Positions 46,110-54,393 of a DNA stretch of 64,000 nt are shown here, piece after piece; position 1 is the stretch's first letter; every line of letters starts with the position of its first letter. Below the pieces are notes generated by a model that was given only the letters and a program-made list of their open reading frames with translations, had not been told where the DNA came from and did no database searches. The DNA lies in NCBI GenBank assembly GCA_036262035.1, contig DATAJS010000010.1:850915-914914 (forward strand), in the 5' to 3' direction. Made by a program: the position numbers and the translations under genes. The stretch is from Burkholderiales bacterium. GTDB lineage: Bacteria; Pseudomonadota; Gammaproteobacteria; Burkholderiales; SG8-41.

Positions 46110-46889
46110 ATGACCTACGAAACCATCCTCTACCGCGAAGAAGGCGCCGTCGGCTGGCTCACGCTCAACCGCCCCGACGACGGCAACATGTTCACGCCGC
46201 AGATGTGTCACGACATCCGCGACTGCATCAACGACATCCGCCGCGAGACGCGCACCCGCGTGCTCGTCATCACCGGCGCGGGCGACAAGTTCTTCTGCAT
46301 CGGCGGGCGCAAGGAAGGGATGGCGGACAGCACGCTGTACGCGGGCATGCTGCCGACGCTGGAGATCTACGAATCGATCGAGCGCCTGCAGAAGCCGGTC
46401 ATCGCGTCGGTCAACGGCTTCGCCGTCGGCGGAGGTCACGTGCTGCAGGTGATGTGCGACCTGACGATCGCGAAAGAGAGCGCGATCTTCCGCCAGGTGG
46501 GGCCGATGATGGGCAGCTTCGACGCGGGCTACGGCACGTGGTACCTCGAAGACCTCATCGGCAAGAAGCGCGCGAAGGAGATGTGGTTCCTCAACCCCAA
46601 GCTGAGCGCCAAGGAAGCGCTGGAGATCGGGCTCATCAACCGGGTCGTTCCCGACGATCAGCTCGAGGCGGAGACGCGCAAGTATGCGAACGCGGTCGCC
46701 GAGCGCGGCGCTTTCGCGCTCGCGGCATTGAAAGGCGCTTTCGTCGCGCGGCACGGCGGCGTGTCCGGTCTCTCGCGGGTCTCGCACGACCTGCTGCTCC
46801 GCCTCTACCTCGACACCGACGAGCACGAAGAGCTGGGCGAGGCGTTCCGCGAGCGCCGCACGCCGAACGCCGACAAGTTCGGCCACTAG
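46110..46889 (+). CDS. badI: 2-ketocyclohexanecarboxyl-CoA hydrolase (BadI-like, MenB subfamily)
   Basis: 259 residues, matching BadI. Crotonase fold with MenB/BadI-type features rather than hydratase ones: FFCIGGRKEGMADSTLYAGM, VNGFAVGGGHVLQVMCDLTI (no Glu at the first hydratase position), RQVGPMMGSFDAGYGTWYLE and KKRAKEMWFLNPKLSAKEAL, ending KFGH. BadI opens the ring of 2-ketocyclohexane-1-carboxyl-CoA to pimeloyl-CoA. The four other enzymes of that route follow in the same direction, supporting the assignment over a menaquinone role. Confidence 0.8.
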   Translation: MTYETILYREEGAVGWLTLNRPDDGNMFTPQMCHDIRDCINDIRRETRTRVLVITGAGDKFFCIGGRKEGMADSTLYAGMLPTLEIYESIERLQKPVIASVNGFAVGGGHVLQVMCDLTIAKESAIFRQVGPMMGSFDAGYGTWYLEDLIGKKRAKEMWFLNPKLSAKEALEIGLINRVVPDDQLEAETRKYANAVAERGAFALAALKGAFVARHGGVSGLSRVSHDLLLRLYLDTDEHEELGEAFRERRTPNADKFGH

Positions 46890-46900
46890 ACGCGCTCGAA

Positions 46901-48562
46901 ATGAGCACGATACTCACGCTGCACGATCCTCAGATCGCGCAACGCTATTACGCCGACGGCTACTGGCGGAGCGATACGCTCTACAGCCTCACGCGTGAGC
47001 ACGCCGCCAAGCGCCCGCAAGGCTGCGCGCTGCGCGACAGCCGCCGGCGCGTGACTTGGCGCGAGCTCGCGGCGTGGGTCGATGCGGTCGCAGCCGACCT
47101 GCACGAAGCGGGACTGAAGCGGGGCCAGCGCGTATCGGTGTGGCTGCCGAACCGCGTCGAAGCGGTGGTGGTGCTGCTCGCGTGCTCGCGCATGGGTTAC
47201 GTGTGCAATCCCTCGCTGCACCAGAACTACACCGTGCACGACATCGCCGCTCTGATGGAGCGCATACAGACCGCCGCGCTGTTCGCGCAGCCCGGCTACG
47301 GCGCGGACGCGGAGCGCAGCGACGTCTTCGCGGCGGCGCGTGCGCTGCCGTCGATGAAGCGGGTGTATGCGCTCGACGGCGCCGGCGCCGCGCCCGACGG
47401 GTGTGCTTCGTTTCCGGCCGCGGCGGATGCTCCCTCGCTGCCCGCAGCGGACGACAACCCCGATAAGGTCGCTTACCTCGCCTTCACCTCCGGCACGACG
47501 GGAACGCCCAAAGGCGTGCTGCACTCGGACAACACCCTGCTCGCGAACGGCCGCGCGATGGTGGTCGACTGGCATCATTGCGATGCCACGATCCTCTTCA
47601 GCCACAGCCCGCTGTCGCACCACATCGCGACGGTGGCGGTCGAGCAATGCCTCGTCGCCGGCTGCGAGCTCGTCGTGAACGACGCGCGCAGCGGGATGAA
47701 ACCGCTCGACTGGATACTCGAAAGCGGCGCGACCTACGTCATGGGCGTGCCGACGCACGCGATGGACATCCTGGCCGAGATGAGGCGCCGCGGACTGTCG
47801 CGGCTGGGCAAGGTGACCGTCTTCTACATGGCGGGCTCCATCATCCCGCCCGACACCGCCCGCGCCTTTCTCGACATGGGCATCAAGCCGCAGAACGTCT
47901 ACGGCATGACCGAGAACGGCTCGCACCAGTACACCCTGCCGGACGACGACGCGGCGACGATCACCTCGACGTGCGGCAAGGCGTGCGCGGGCTACGAGAC
48001 GCGGCTGTGGGACCAGGAGAATCCGGACCGTCCTGCCAGATCGGGCGAGATCGGCGAGATCGGCACGCGCGGCGCGCTGTTGACGCTGGGCTATTTCAAC
48101 AACCAGGCCGCGACCGAGAATTCGTTCAACGCCGGCGGCTGGTTCATGAGCGGCGACCTCGGGCGCTTCGACGAGAACGGCAACCTCTCGATCGTCGGCC
48201 GCAAGAAAGACCTCATCATCCGCGGCGGCCACAACATCCATCCCGCGGACATCGAGAACCTCGTGCTCAAGCATCCGGCGGTGGTGAAAGCCGCCGCGTA
48301 TCCGGTCGCCGATCAGCGTCTCGGCGAGCGCGTGTGCCTGGCGGTGATCGCGCGCGAAGGCGCGAAGGTCGACGGGCTCGCGCTACTGGAGCATCTGCAC
48401 GCCGAAGGGCTTTCCAAATACGACATGCCGGAATACTTCATCGCGCTCGACGCGTTCCCGCTCACCGCGAGCGGCAAGATCCTGAAGCGCGAGCTCGTCG
48501 AGATGACCCGGGCCGGCAAGCTCGCGCCGGAGCCGGTGAGGTTCAGGGCGCCACAACCATGA
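46901..48562 (+). CDS. aliA: Cyclohexanecarboxylate-CoA ligase-like acyl-CoA synthetase
   Basis: 553 residues. ANL-superfamily motifs: YLAFTSGTTGTPKGVLHSDN (P-loop), YGMTENGSHQYTL, SGDLGRFDENGNLSIVGRKK with the Asp of motif A7, and TASGKILKRELVE with the catalytic Lys. The MGVPTHAMDILAEMRRRG and FYMAGSIIPPDTA segments resemble AliA. It would activate cyclohexanecarboxylate or a similar acid with ATP. Starts 11 bp after badI and ends overlapping the next start (ATGA), so it is translationally coupled. Confidence 0.8.
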   Translation: MSTILTLHDPQIAQRYYADGYWRSDTLYSLTREHAAKRPQGCALRDSRRRVTWRELAAWVDAVAADLHEAGLKRGQRVSVWLPNRVEAVVVLLACSRMGYVCNPSLHQNYTVHDIAALMERIQTAALFAQPGYGADAERSDVFAAARALPSMKRVYALDGAGAAPDGCASFPAAADAPSLPAADDNPDKVAYLAFTSGTTGTPKGVLHSDNTLLANGRAMVVDWHHCDATILFSHSPLSHHIATVAVEQCLVAGCELVVNDARSGMKPLDWILESGATYVMGVPTHAMDILAEMRRRGLSRLGKVTVFYMAGSIIPPDTARAFLDMGIKPQNVYGMTENGSHQYTLPDDDAATITSTCGKACAGYETRLWDQENPDRPARSGEIGEIGTRGALLTLGYFNNQAATENSFNAGGWFMSGDLGRFDENGNLSIVGRKKDLIIRGGHNIHPADIENLVLKHPAVVKAAAYPVADQRLGERVCLAVIAREGAKVDGLALLEHLHAEGLSKYDMPEYFIALDAFPLTASGKILKRELVEMTRAGKLAPEPVRFRAPQP

Positions 48563-49326
48563 GCATCGAGCTCACACGCATCGAAGAGTTCGCGGTCCTC
48601 ACGCTGAACCGCCCGAACGCGCTCAACGCGCTGTCGTTCGCGCTGATCGCCGACATCTCGCGCGCGCTCGACGAGGTCGCCGCGAGTGACGCGCGGGCGC
48701 TGCTCGTCACCGGTGCGGGCGCCAAGGCGTTCTGCGCCGGCGCGGACATCAAGGAGCTCACCGGGCGCTCGATGGCGGAGCAGAAGCGCGGCGGCGAGGT
48801 CGGCCAGGCGACGTTCGCCAAGATCGAGAAGCTGCCGATGCCTTCGGTCGCGATCGTCAACGGCTACGCGTTCGGCGGCGGCCTCGAGATGGCGCTCGCG
48901 TGCACCTTCCGCATCGCCACGCCCAACGCGAAGATGGGATTGCCCGAGATCAAGCTCGGCCTCATCCCCGGTTACGGCGGCACCCAGCGGCTGCCGCGCG
49001 CCGTGGGCGAAGGCCGCGCGATGGAGATGATCCTCACCGGCCGCACGGTGGACGCCGAAGAGGCGCTGCGCATCGGTCTCGTCCAGCGCATCGTCGAAGG
49101 CGACGCGGTGCAGGCCGGCATCGCCTACGCGCGCGAGTTCACCGGCTACAGCCTGCCGGTGCTCGGCTTCGCGCGCGAAGCGGTGAACCGGGCGCTGGCG
49201 ACGCCGCTGTCGGAAGGCCTGAAGATCGAAGCCGATCTCGCTACGCTCGCGTTCCAGACCAAGGATGCGGGGGAAGGCATGACGGCGTTCGCGGAAAAGC
49301 GCAAGGCTCGGTTTGAAGACAAGTGA
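48559..49326 (+). CDS. badK: Enoyl-CoA hydratase (BadK-like)
   Basis: 255 residues, start overlapping aliA. True hydratase residues are present: FCAGADIKELTG (oxyanion hole), YAFGGGLEMALACTFRIA with the first catalytic Glu, and GLPEIKLGLIPGYGGTQRLP with the second. In the cyclohexanecarboxylate route BadK hydrates cyclohex-1-ene-1-carboxyl-CoA; a general crotonase is the alternative. The stop codon TGA at 49324-49326 forms part of the first 15-bp unit of a repeat array. Confidence 0.82.
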   Translation: MSIELTRIEEFAVLTLNRPNALNALSFALIADISRALDEVAASDARALLVTGAGAKAFCAGADIKELTGRSMAEQKRGGEVGQATFAKIEKLPMPSVAIVNGYAFGGGLEMALACTFRIATPNAKMGLPEIKLGLIPGYGGTQRLPRAVGEGRAMEMILTGRTVDAEEALRIGLVQRIVEGDAVQAGIAYAREFTGYSLPVLGFAREAVNRALATPLSEGLKIEADLATLAFQTKDAGEGMTAFAEKRKARFEDK

Positions 49327-49433
49327 CGGATGAGGCGGTGACGGGTGAAGCGGTGACGGATAAGGCGGTGACGGGAGCTTGCCAAGAATATCCCCTCCCC
49401 CTCAGGGGGAGGGTTAGGGTGGGGGTGGGTTTT
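49323..49433. repeat. Composite repeat: 15-bp array plus G-rich block
   Basis: 15-bp units GTGACGGATGAGGCG (49323), GTGACGGGTGAAGCG (49338), GTGACGGATAAGGCG (49353) and a partial one (49368), then CCCCTCCCCCTCAGGGGGAG and GGTTAGGGTGGGGGTGGG. It is the inverse of 13527-13650. The G runs could form a quadruplex on the plus strand. Confidence 0.92.
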
Positions 49434-50169
49434 GACTGAGCGTCTCATAGCCGTCACCGGCGCGAGCCGCGGTATCGGCGCGGCGATTGCGATGGAGCTC
49501 GCGCGCCGCGGTTTTCGCGTCGCGTGCCTGACGCGCAAAGGCGCCGGCCCCGAAGCCGCGGGCGCCTCGGCGCTCGCATCGTCGTTCGTCAACCACGCGT
49601 GTGACGTGAACGACGAAGCGAGCGTGCGCGCGGCGCTGAAAGCGGTCGCGCAGGACGGCGTGCTGCACGGGCTCGTCAACAACGCGGGCATCCATCTCGA
49701 CGCGCCCAGTCACGAGCTGGATACCGCGACCTACGATCGGGTGATGCAGACCAACGCGACGGCGGTGTTCACGACGTGTCGCGAGGCCTATCCGTATCTC
49801 GTCAAGGCGAACGGCGCGACGATCGTCAACATCGGCTCGTTCTTCGACAAGGTCGGCGTCAAGCGCAACCTCGCGTACTGCGCGTCCAAGGCGGCGGTGG
49901 GCGCGATGACGCGCTGCCTCGCGGTCGAATGGGCGTCGAAAGCGATCCGCGTGCTCGACGTGGCGCCGGGCTACGTGGTCACCGATCTCAACCGCGAGTC
50001 GCTCGAAAGCGGACCGGTGCGCGAGTACATCGACAAGCGCATTCCGGGGCGGCGCCCGGGCACCGCGGACGAGATCGCGAAGCTCGTCGCCTCGATCTAT
50101 TCCGAGGACATCGGTTTCTTCACCGGCGAGACCATCTACATCGACGGCGGCCAGGGGATGGCGCATTGA
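49432..50169 (+). CDS. badH: SDR dehydrogenase (BadH-like 2-hydroxycyclohexanecarboxyl-CoA dehydrogenase)
   Basis: 245 residues from a TTG at 49432 that is the end of the G-rich repeat; no ribosome-binding site other than the G-rich sequence is visible. Classical SDR: TGASRGIGAAIA cofactor loop, LVNNAGIHL, the catalytic Ser in NIGSFFDKVG, and YCASKAAVGAM with Tyr and Lys. C-terminal ETIYIDGGQGMAH. Context makes oxidation of 2-hydroxycyclohexanecarboxyl-CoA the best guess; another hydroxyacyl-CoA is possible. Stop overlaps the next start (TTGA). Confidence 0.75.
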   Translation: MTERLIAVTGASRGIGAAIAMELARRGFRVACLTRKGAGPEAAGASALASSFVNHACDVNDEASVRAALKAVAQDGVLHGLVNNAGIHLDAPSHELDTATYDRVMQTNATAVFTTCREAYPYLVKANGATIVNIGSFFDKVGVKRNLAYCASKAAVGAMTRCLAVEWASKAIRVLDVAPGYVVTDLNRESLESGPVREYIDKRIPGRRPGTADEIAKLVASIYSEDIGFFTGETIYIDGGQGMAH

Positions 50170-51335
50170 ACGTCTTCGATCGCGTCGACACGAGCGTCGC
50201 GTTCACCTCCGAAGAGCGCATGCTGATCGACAGCGTGCGCGAGCTTGCGCGCGAGCGGATCGCGCCGAAGGCCGCGGAATACGACCGCACCGGCGAATTT
50301 CCGTGGGAGAACGTCGAAGCGATCAACGCGCTGGGGCTCAACGCGATGTTCGTCCCGGAAGAATACGGCGGCGCGCCGCTGTCGTATGCCGCCTACCTCG
50401 AATGCGTGCGCGAGATCTCCAAGGCGTGCGCGTCGACCGGCGTCATCTGGGCGACCAACTTCCACGCGATGAAGCCGCTGATCGACTTCGGCACCGAAGC
50501 GCAGAAGCAGCGCCTCCTGCCGCGCCTCGCCGAAGGGGCGCTCGCATCGCTGACGATCACCGAGCCGACCGCGGGCTCCGACGCGACCGGGATGAAGACC
50601 GAGTTCAGGCCGGACGGCGACGAGATCGTCGTCACCGGCACCAAGACCTTCATCACCAACGGCGCGCATGCCGACCTCTACATGCTCTTCGGCAAGTGGA
50701 GCGAGATCGAGGACGGCCGCAACGCGATCTCGGTGATGGTCTTCGAGAAGGGCACGCCGGGACTTTCCGTCGTGCGCGAGGAAGACAAGATGGGGCTGCG
50801 GGCGTCGAGCACCGCGACGCTGGCGTTCGACGGCTGCCGCGTGCGTCGCGACAACCTGCTCGGCGCGCCCGGCGAAGGTTTGCGCATCCTGCTCGCGTCG
50901 CTCAACAAGTCGCGGCCCAGCGTCGCCGCGCACGCGCTCGGCGTGGCGCGCGCCGCGTGGGAAGACGCGGTCGCTTACATCAACGACCGCAGGCAGTCGG
51001 GCCGGCGTATCGTCGAGTTCCAGGGCATACAGTTCATGCTCGCCGACATGGCGACCGACCTCGCGATGTGCGAAGCGTGGCTGTGGCACGTCGCACGGCT
51101 GGTCGACGGCGGCGCGAGCGACTTCGGGGTCGAAGCGTCGATGCTCAAGATGCGCGCGTCCGACCTCGCGATGCGCATCGCGACCGAAGCGGTACAGCTC
51201 CACGGCGGTTACGGCTACTGCAAGGACTACCGCGTCGAGCGCCTGATGCGCGACGCCAAGATCACCCAGATCTGGGAAGGTACCAACCAGATCCACCGGC
51301 AGTTCATCGGCCGCAGTTTTGTGGATAAAAACTAA
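50166..51335 (+). CDS. aliB: Acyl-CoA dehydrogenase (AliB-like cyclohexanecarboxyl-CoA dehydrogenase)
   Basis: 389 residues from a TTG overlapping the badH stop. FAD acyl-CoA dehydrogenase motifs: SLTITEPTAGSDATGMKT, TGTKTFITNGAHAD, VREEDKMGLRASSTATLAFD, and QIWEGTNQIHRQF with catalytic Glu371 in the position used by short/medium-chain enzymes. In the proposed route it forms cyclohex-1-ene-carboxyl-CoA. Alternatively a general acyl-CoA dehydrogenase. The stop TAA is the first bases of a tandem repeat arm. Confidence 0.8.
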   Translation: MNVFDRVDTSVAFTSEERMLIDSVRELARERIAPKAAEYDRTGEFPWENVEAINALGLNAMFVPEEYGGAPLSYAAYLECVREISKACASTGVIWATNFHAMKPLIDFGTEAQKQRLLPRLAEGALASLTITEPTAGSDATGMKTEFRPDGDEIVVTGTKTFITNGAHADLYMLFGKWSEIEDGRNAISVMVFEKGTPGLSVVREEDKMGLRASSTATLAFDGCRVRRDNLLGAPGEGLRILLASLNKSRPSVAAHALGVARAAWEDAVAYINDRRQSGRRIVEFQGIQFMLADMATDLAMCEAWLWHVARLVDGGASDFGVEASMLKMRASDLAMRIATEAVQLHGGYGYCKDYRVERLMRDAKITQIWEGTNQIHRQFIGRSFVDKN

Positions 51336-51489
51336 CCGCAGAGGACGCAGAGGAAAACCGAATCGTCATTCCCGAACCGCGCCAGCGGAAGCTATCGGGA
51401 ATCCATTTCCAGATAGCCCCAAGCTGCAAGAATGGATTCCCGCCTTCGCGGGAATGACGGCCTTCATACGTCTGCGTCCTCTGCGGTAA
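51333..51489. repeat. Nested composite: outer GGACGCAGAGG arms around a REP-like palindrome
   Basis: Outer left TAACCGCAGAGGACGCAGAGG (51333-51353) and outer right CTGCGTCCTCTGCGGTAAA (to 51489) are complementary. Inside is a full REP-like element from GTCATTCCCGAACC (51365) to GCGGGAATGAC (51458). Both layers could pair into one long stem. Confidence 0.9.
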
Positions 51490-51510
51490 ATTGCTTTCAA
51501 GGTTTTCAGT

Positions 51511-52386
51511 ATGAGCACGATCAAAACAGTAGGTGTCGCCGGCAGCGGCACGATGGGCGCCGGGATCGCGATCGTCGCGGCGCGCGCGGGCTTTCGCACG
51601 ATCGTGTACGACACGCGCGAGGACGCGCTCGCGCGGGCGCGCAAGCAGACCGAAGGCTTTTTCGCGAAGTCGGTCGAGCGCAACAAGCTCACGCAGGAGC
51701 AGGTCGACGGCATACTCGGCGGCCTGTCCGGCACGACCGATATCGCCGCGCTCGCCGAATGCGACGTCGTCATCGAGGCGGTGTTCGAGAACCTCGAGGT
51801 CAAGCACGCGCTTCTGGCCGAGTTGAACGAAGTCTGTCCGCCGCACACCATCTTCGCGTCGAATACCTCGACGCTCTCGATCAGCGAGATCGCCGCGGGC
51901 TCGGGGCGCGACGAGCGCTTCGTGGGCATGCACTTCTGCCTGCCCGCGCAGCTCATGAAGCTCGTTGAGATGTCGCCGGGCCTGCGCACCAGCGACGAGA
52001 CGTTCGAGCAAGCGTGGGAATTCTGCAAGGCGATGGGCCAGATCCCGGTGAAGACCCAGGACAATCCCGGCTTCATCCTCAATTACTTTCTGGTTCCCTT
52101 CAACAACGACGCGATCCGCCTCGTCGAAGCCGGCGTCGCCGCGCCCGCGGACATCGACCGCGCGATCAAGACCGGCCTCGGCTATCCGATGGGGCCGCTC
52201 GAGCTGATCGATCTGGTCGGCCTCGATACGCATCTGCTCGTCGCCGAAGCGCTGTTCGCTTCGACGCACGAGCCGCGCGCCGCGGTGCCCGCATTGGTGA
52301 AGCGCATGATCGCCGCGGGGCAGCTCGGACGGAAGACCGGCAAAGGTTTCTACGAGTATCGCGGCAACGCGATGTTCGGCGGTTGA
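51511..52386 (+). CDS. 3-hydroxyacyl-CoA dehydrogenase
   Basis: 291 residues, the usual two-domain size. NAD-binding VGVAGSGTMGAGIAIVAARA, CDVVIEAVFENLEVK, SNTSTLSISEIAA and the catalytic His in VGMHFCLPAQLMKLVEM (Cys-Leu where many relatives have Phe-Asn), then the C-terminal dimerisation domain (NPGFILNYFLVPFNNDAIRL, TGLGYPMGPLELIDLVGLDT). It oxidises 3-hydroxyacyl-CoA, probably 3-hydroxypimeloyl-CoA or shorter products of the ring-opening route. The next gene is a related C-terminal-domain protein. Confidence 0.9.
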   Translation: MSTIKTVGVAGSGTMGAGIAIVAARAGFRTIVYDTREDALARARKQTEGFFAKSVERNKLTQEQVDGILGGLSGTTDIAALAECDVVIEAVFENLEVKHALLAELNEVCPPHTIFASNTSTLSISEIAAGSGRDERFVGMHFCLPAQLMKLVEMSPGLRTSDETFEQAWEFCKAMGQIPVKTQDNPGFILNYFLVPFNNDAIRLVEAGVAAPADIDRAIKTGLGYPMGPLELIDLVGLDTHLLVAEALFASTHEPRAAVPALVKRMIAAGQLGRKTGKGFYEYRGNAMFGG

Positions 52387-52391
52387 AGTGC

Positions 52392-52415
52392 GTGAACGGG
52401 TGAACGGGTGAACGG
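52392..52415. repeat. 8-bp tandem array, 3 units
   Basis: GTGAACGG three times, directly repeated, starting 5 bp after the stop of the 3-hydroxyacyl-CoA dehydrogenase gene and ending 8 bp before the next start codon. Confidence 0.92.
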
Positions 52416-52423
52416 GTAAGACC

Positions 52424-53071
52424 ATGTTTTACGAGTTAATCGATACAGGTCATAGCCGGTCCTTCCCGGAGCGCGGCGCGTTGCACGACAAGGCGGAGCG
52501 CGAAGGCGACGCGATCGTGATCATCGGCGAAAAAGTCGGGCAGGCGCTGGCGACGCTCACCGCGCGCGAGGACAAAGTGGCGGTGCTGATCGAGCTCGGC
52601 ACCGAAAGCCTCGGCGTCCACACCGGCGAAGCGCGCGGCACCGAAGGCTCGAACGTGCTCGGCTTTGCGCGCTTCAGGCTCGGCGCCGCCGAGCCGACCA
52701 GGCTCGTCGAAGTGGTGCGCCAGCCGCGTACGCCGGACACCGCCGTCGCGGCCGCGAAAGAGATCTTCGAAGCGCTGGGCCTCGAAGTCGCGGTATGCGG
52801 CGATTTCGACGGCCGCATCGTCGACCGCCTGGTGCGTCCCTATTACAACGCCGCGCTGCGCCGCCTCGACGAAGGCCTCGCCACCGCGGACGACCTCGAC
52901 ACCACGCTCAAGCTCGGTCTCGGCTATCCGGTCGGACCGATCTCGCTCCTCGAGAGCACGGGACTCGAGCACCACTACGACGTGACGCAGGCGCTCTACG
53001 AAGCGCTCGGCGACCCCGCCTACGCCCCCGCCCGCCGCGCGCGCGTGGCGAAGCAAAGATCAAAAGCTTGA
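52424..53071 (+). CDS. 3-hydroxyacyl-CoA dehydrogenase C-terminal-domain protein
   Basis: 215 residues. The C-terminal half (RIVDRLVRPYYNAALRRLDE ... TLKLGLGYPVGPISLLESTG) matches the 3HCDH C-terminal domain. The N-terminal half (AIVIIGEKVGQALATLTARE) looks like a remnant Rossmann-like fold without the GxGxxG motif and without the catalytic His. It may form a heteromer with the full enzyme just upstream or be a non-catalytic paralogue. ATG with no strong ribosome-binding site, 8 bp after the 8-bp array. Confidence 0.7.
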   Translation: MFYELIDTGHSRSFPERGALHDKAEREGDAIVIIGEKVGQALATLTAREDKVAVLIELGTESLGVHTGEARGTEGSNVLGFARFRLGAAEPTRLVEVVRQPRTPDTAVAAAKEIFEALGLEVAVCGDFDGRIVDRLVRPYYNAALRRLDEGLATADDLDTTLKLGLGYPVGPISLLESTGLEHHYDVTQALYEALGDPAYAPARRARVAKQRSKA

Positions 53072-53072
53072 A

Positions 53073-53230
53073 AAGCAAAGCGTCAACACGGAGGTCACGG
53101 AGGTCGCGGAGGACACGGAGGGAAACCAAACGGCACAGCGCGCGTTCCCTCGAACCGTCGCGTATCCGCAAGCGAAGTCTTCCACCGTGTCCTCCGTGTT
53201 CCACCGTGTCCTCCGTGTTCATGCTTTTTA
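53073..53230. repeat. CACGGAGG-type array in two inverted arms
   Basis: Left arm GTCAACACGGAGGTCACGGAGG then TCGCGGAGGACACGGAGGG; right arm CCACCGTGTCCTCCGTGTTC twice, then ATGCTTTTTA. Outer AAAGCAA/TTGCTTTT-like ends also match. It separates two CoA-pathway genes in the same orientation. Confidence 0.88.
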
Positions 53231-53234
53231 AAAC

Positions 53235-54347
53235 ATGCAGCCATTAGCAGGCATTCGAGTACTCGACTTCAGCACGCTCCTTCCCGGGCCGCTCGCGACG
53301 CTCATCCTCGCCGAGGCGGGCGCGGAGGTGATCAAGGTCGAGCGGCCCGGACGCGGCGACGAGATGCGCTCGTACGTGCCGAAGTTCGGCGCCGACAGCG
53401 TCAACTTCGCGCTGCTCAACCGCGGCAAGCGCAGCGTCGCCATCGACTTGAAGGCGCCCGGCGCGGTCGATGCGTTGCGCCCGCTGATCGAATCGGCCGA
53501 CGTCGTCGTCGAGCAGTTCCGCCCCGGCGTGATGGATCGCCTGGGCCTGGGCTACGAAGCGCTGAAAGCGATCAATCCGCGCATCGTCTACTGCGCGGTG
53601 ACCGGTTACGGACAGGACGGCCCGCGCGCGCAGGTCGCGGCGCACGATCTGAACTACGTGTCCGAATCGGGGATGCTCGCGCTCACCCAGGGCGCCGACG
53701 GCTCGCCGGTGCTGCCCGCGGCGCTCGTCGCCGACATCGCCGGCGGCACGTATCCGGCGGTGATCAACATCCTGCTCGCGCTGCGCGAGCGCGACCGCAC
53801 CGGCGTCGGCTGCAAGCTCGACGTCGCGATGGCGGACAATCTGTTCACGCTGATGTACTGGGGACTCGGCAACGGCCTCGCCGCGGGCGCATGGCCCACA
53901 CCCGGCGGCGACCTCGTCACCGGCGGCTCGCCGCGCTATGCCATCTATCGCACGCGCGACGACCGCTTCCTCGCCGCCGCACCGCTCGAGCAGAAGTTCT
54001 GGGAGAGCTTCTGTGCTTTGCTGGACGTTCCTAACGCGCTGCGCGACGACTCGCTCGACGTGCGCAAGACGCGCGATGCGGTCGCCGAGCGCGTCCGAGC
54101 GAAGACCGCGGACGAGCTGCGCGCGCTGTTCGAAGGCCACGACGTCTGCTGCACCATCGTCGCGAGCCTGCCCGACGCGCTGCGCGACGAGCATTTCCGC
54201 GCGCGCAGCGTCTTCGCACGCGCGCTGACGGCGGGCGACCGCGCGATCAGCGCGCTGCCGGTGCCGGTCGCCGACGCTTTTCGTTCGGAAGACCAGGCAA
54301 TGGGTTACCCGGAACTCGGCGAAGCCAATGATTTCCTGAAAGGGTGA
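53235..54347 (+). CDS. Family III CoA transferase/alpha-methylacyl-CoA racemase-like
   Basis: 370 residues, closer to the AMACR subgroup than the copy at 44855: MQPLAGIRVLDFSTLLPGPL, VIKVERPGRGDEMR, YCAVTGYGQDGPRA, then AHDLNYVSESGM with the His and LPAALVADIAGGTYPAVINI with the Asp used for proton exchange in racemases. It could racemise alpha-methyl or alpha-branched acyl-CoAs entering the pathway. ATG with weak ribosome-binding site right after a repeat array. Confidence 0.87.
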   Translation: MQPLAGIRVLDFSTLLPGPLATLILAEAGAEVIKVERPGRGDEMRSYVPKFGADSVNFALLNRGKRSVAIDLKAPGAVDALRPLIESADVVVEQFRPGVMDRLGLGYEALKAINPRIVYCAVTGYGQDGPRAQVAAHDLNYVSESGMLALTQGADGSPVLPAALVADIAGGTYPAVINILLALRERDRTGVGCKLDVAMADNLFTLMYWGLGNGLAAGAWPTPGGDLVTGGSPRYAIYRTRDDRFLAAAPLEQKFWESFCALLDVPNALRDDSLDVRKTRDAVAERVRAKTADELRALFEGHDVCCTIVASLPDALRDEHFRARSVFARALTAGDRAISALPVPVADAFRSEDQAMGYPELGEANDFLKG

Positions 54348-54348
54348 G

Positions 54349-54380
54349 CCGTTCACCCGTTCACCCGTTCACCCGTTCAC
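54349..54380. repeat. 8-bp tandem array, 4 units, inverted orientation
   Basis: CCGTTCAC four times in tandem, i.e. the reverse complement of GTGAACGG. It begins 2 bp after the stop codon of the preceding gene. Confidence 0.93.
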
Positions 54381-54393
54381 GCACCTGAAAGAA

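Noticed and set aside
46110-46889. MenB (menaquinone synthesis) assignment
   Set aside because: No other men genes are near, while aliA, badK, badH and aliB homologues follow directly; BadI is the better reading, though both belong to one subfamily.
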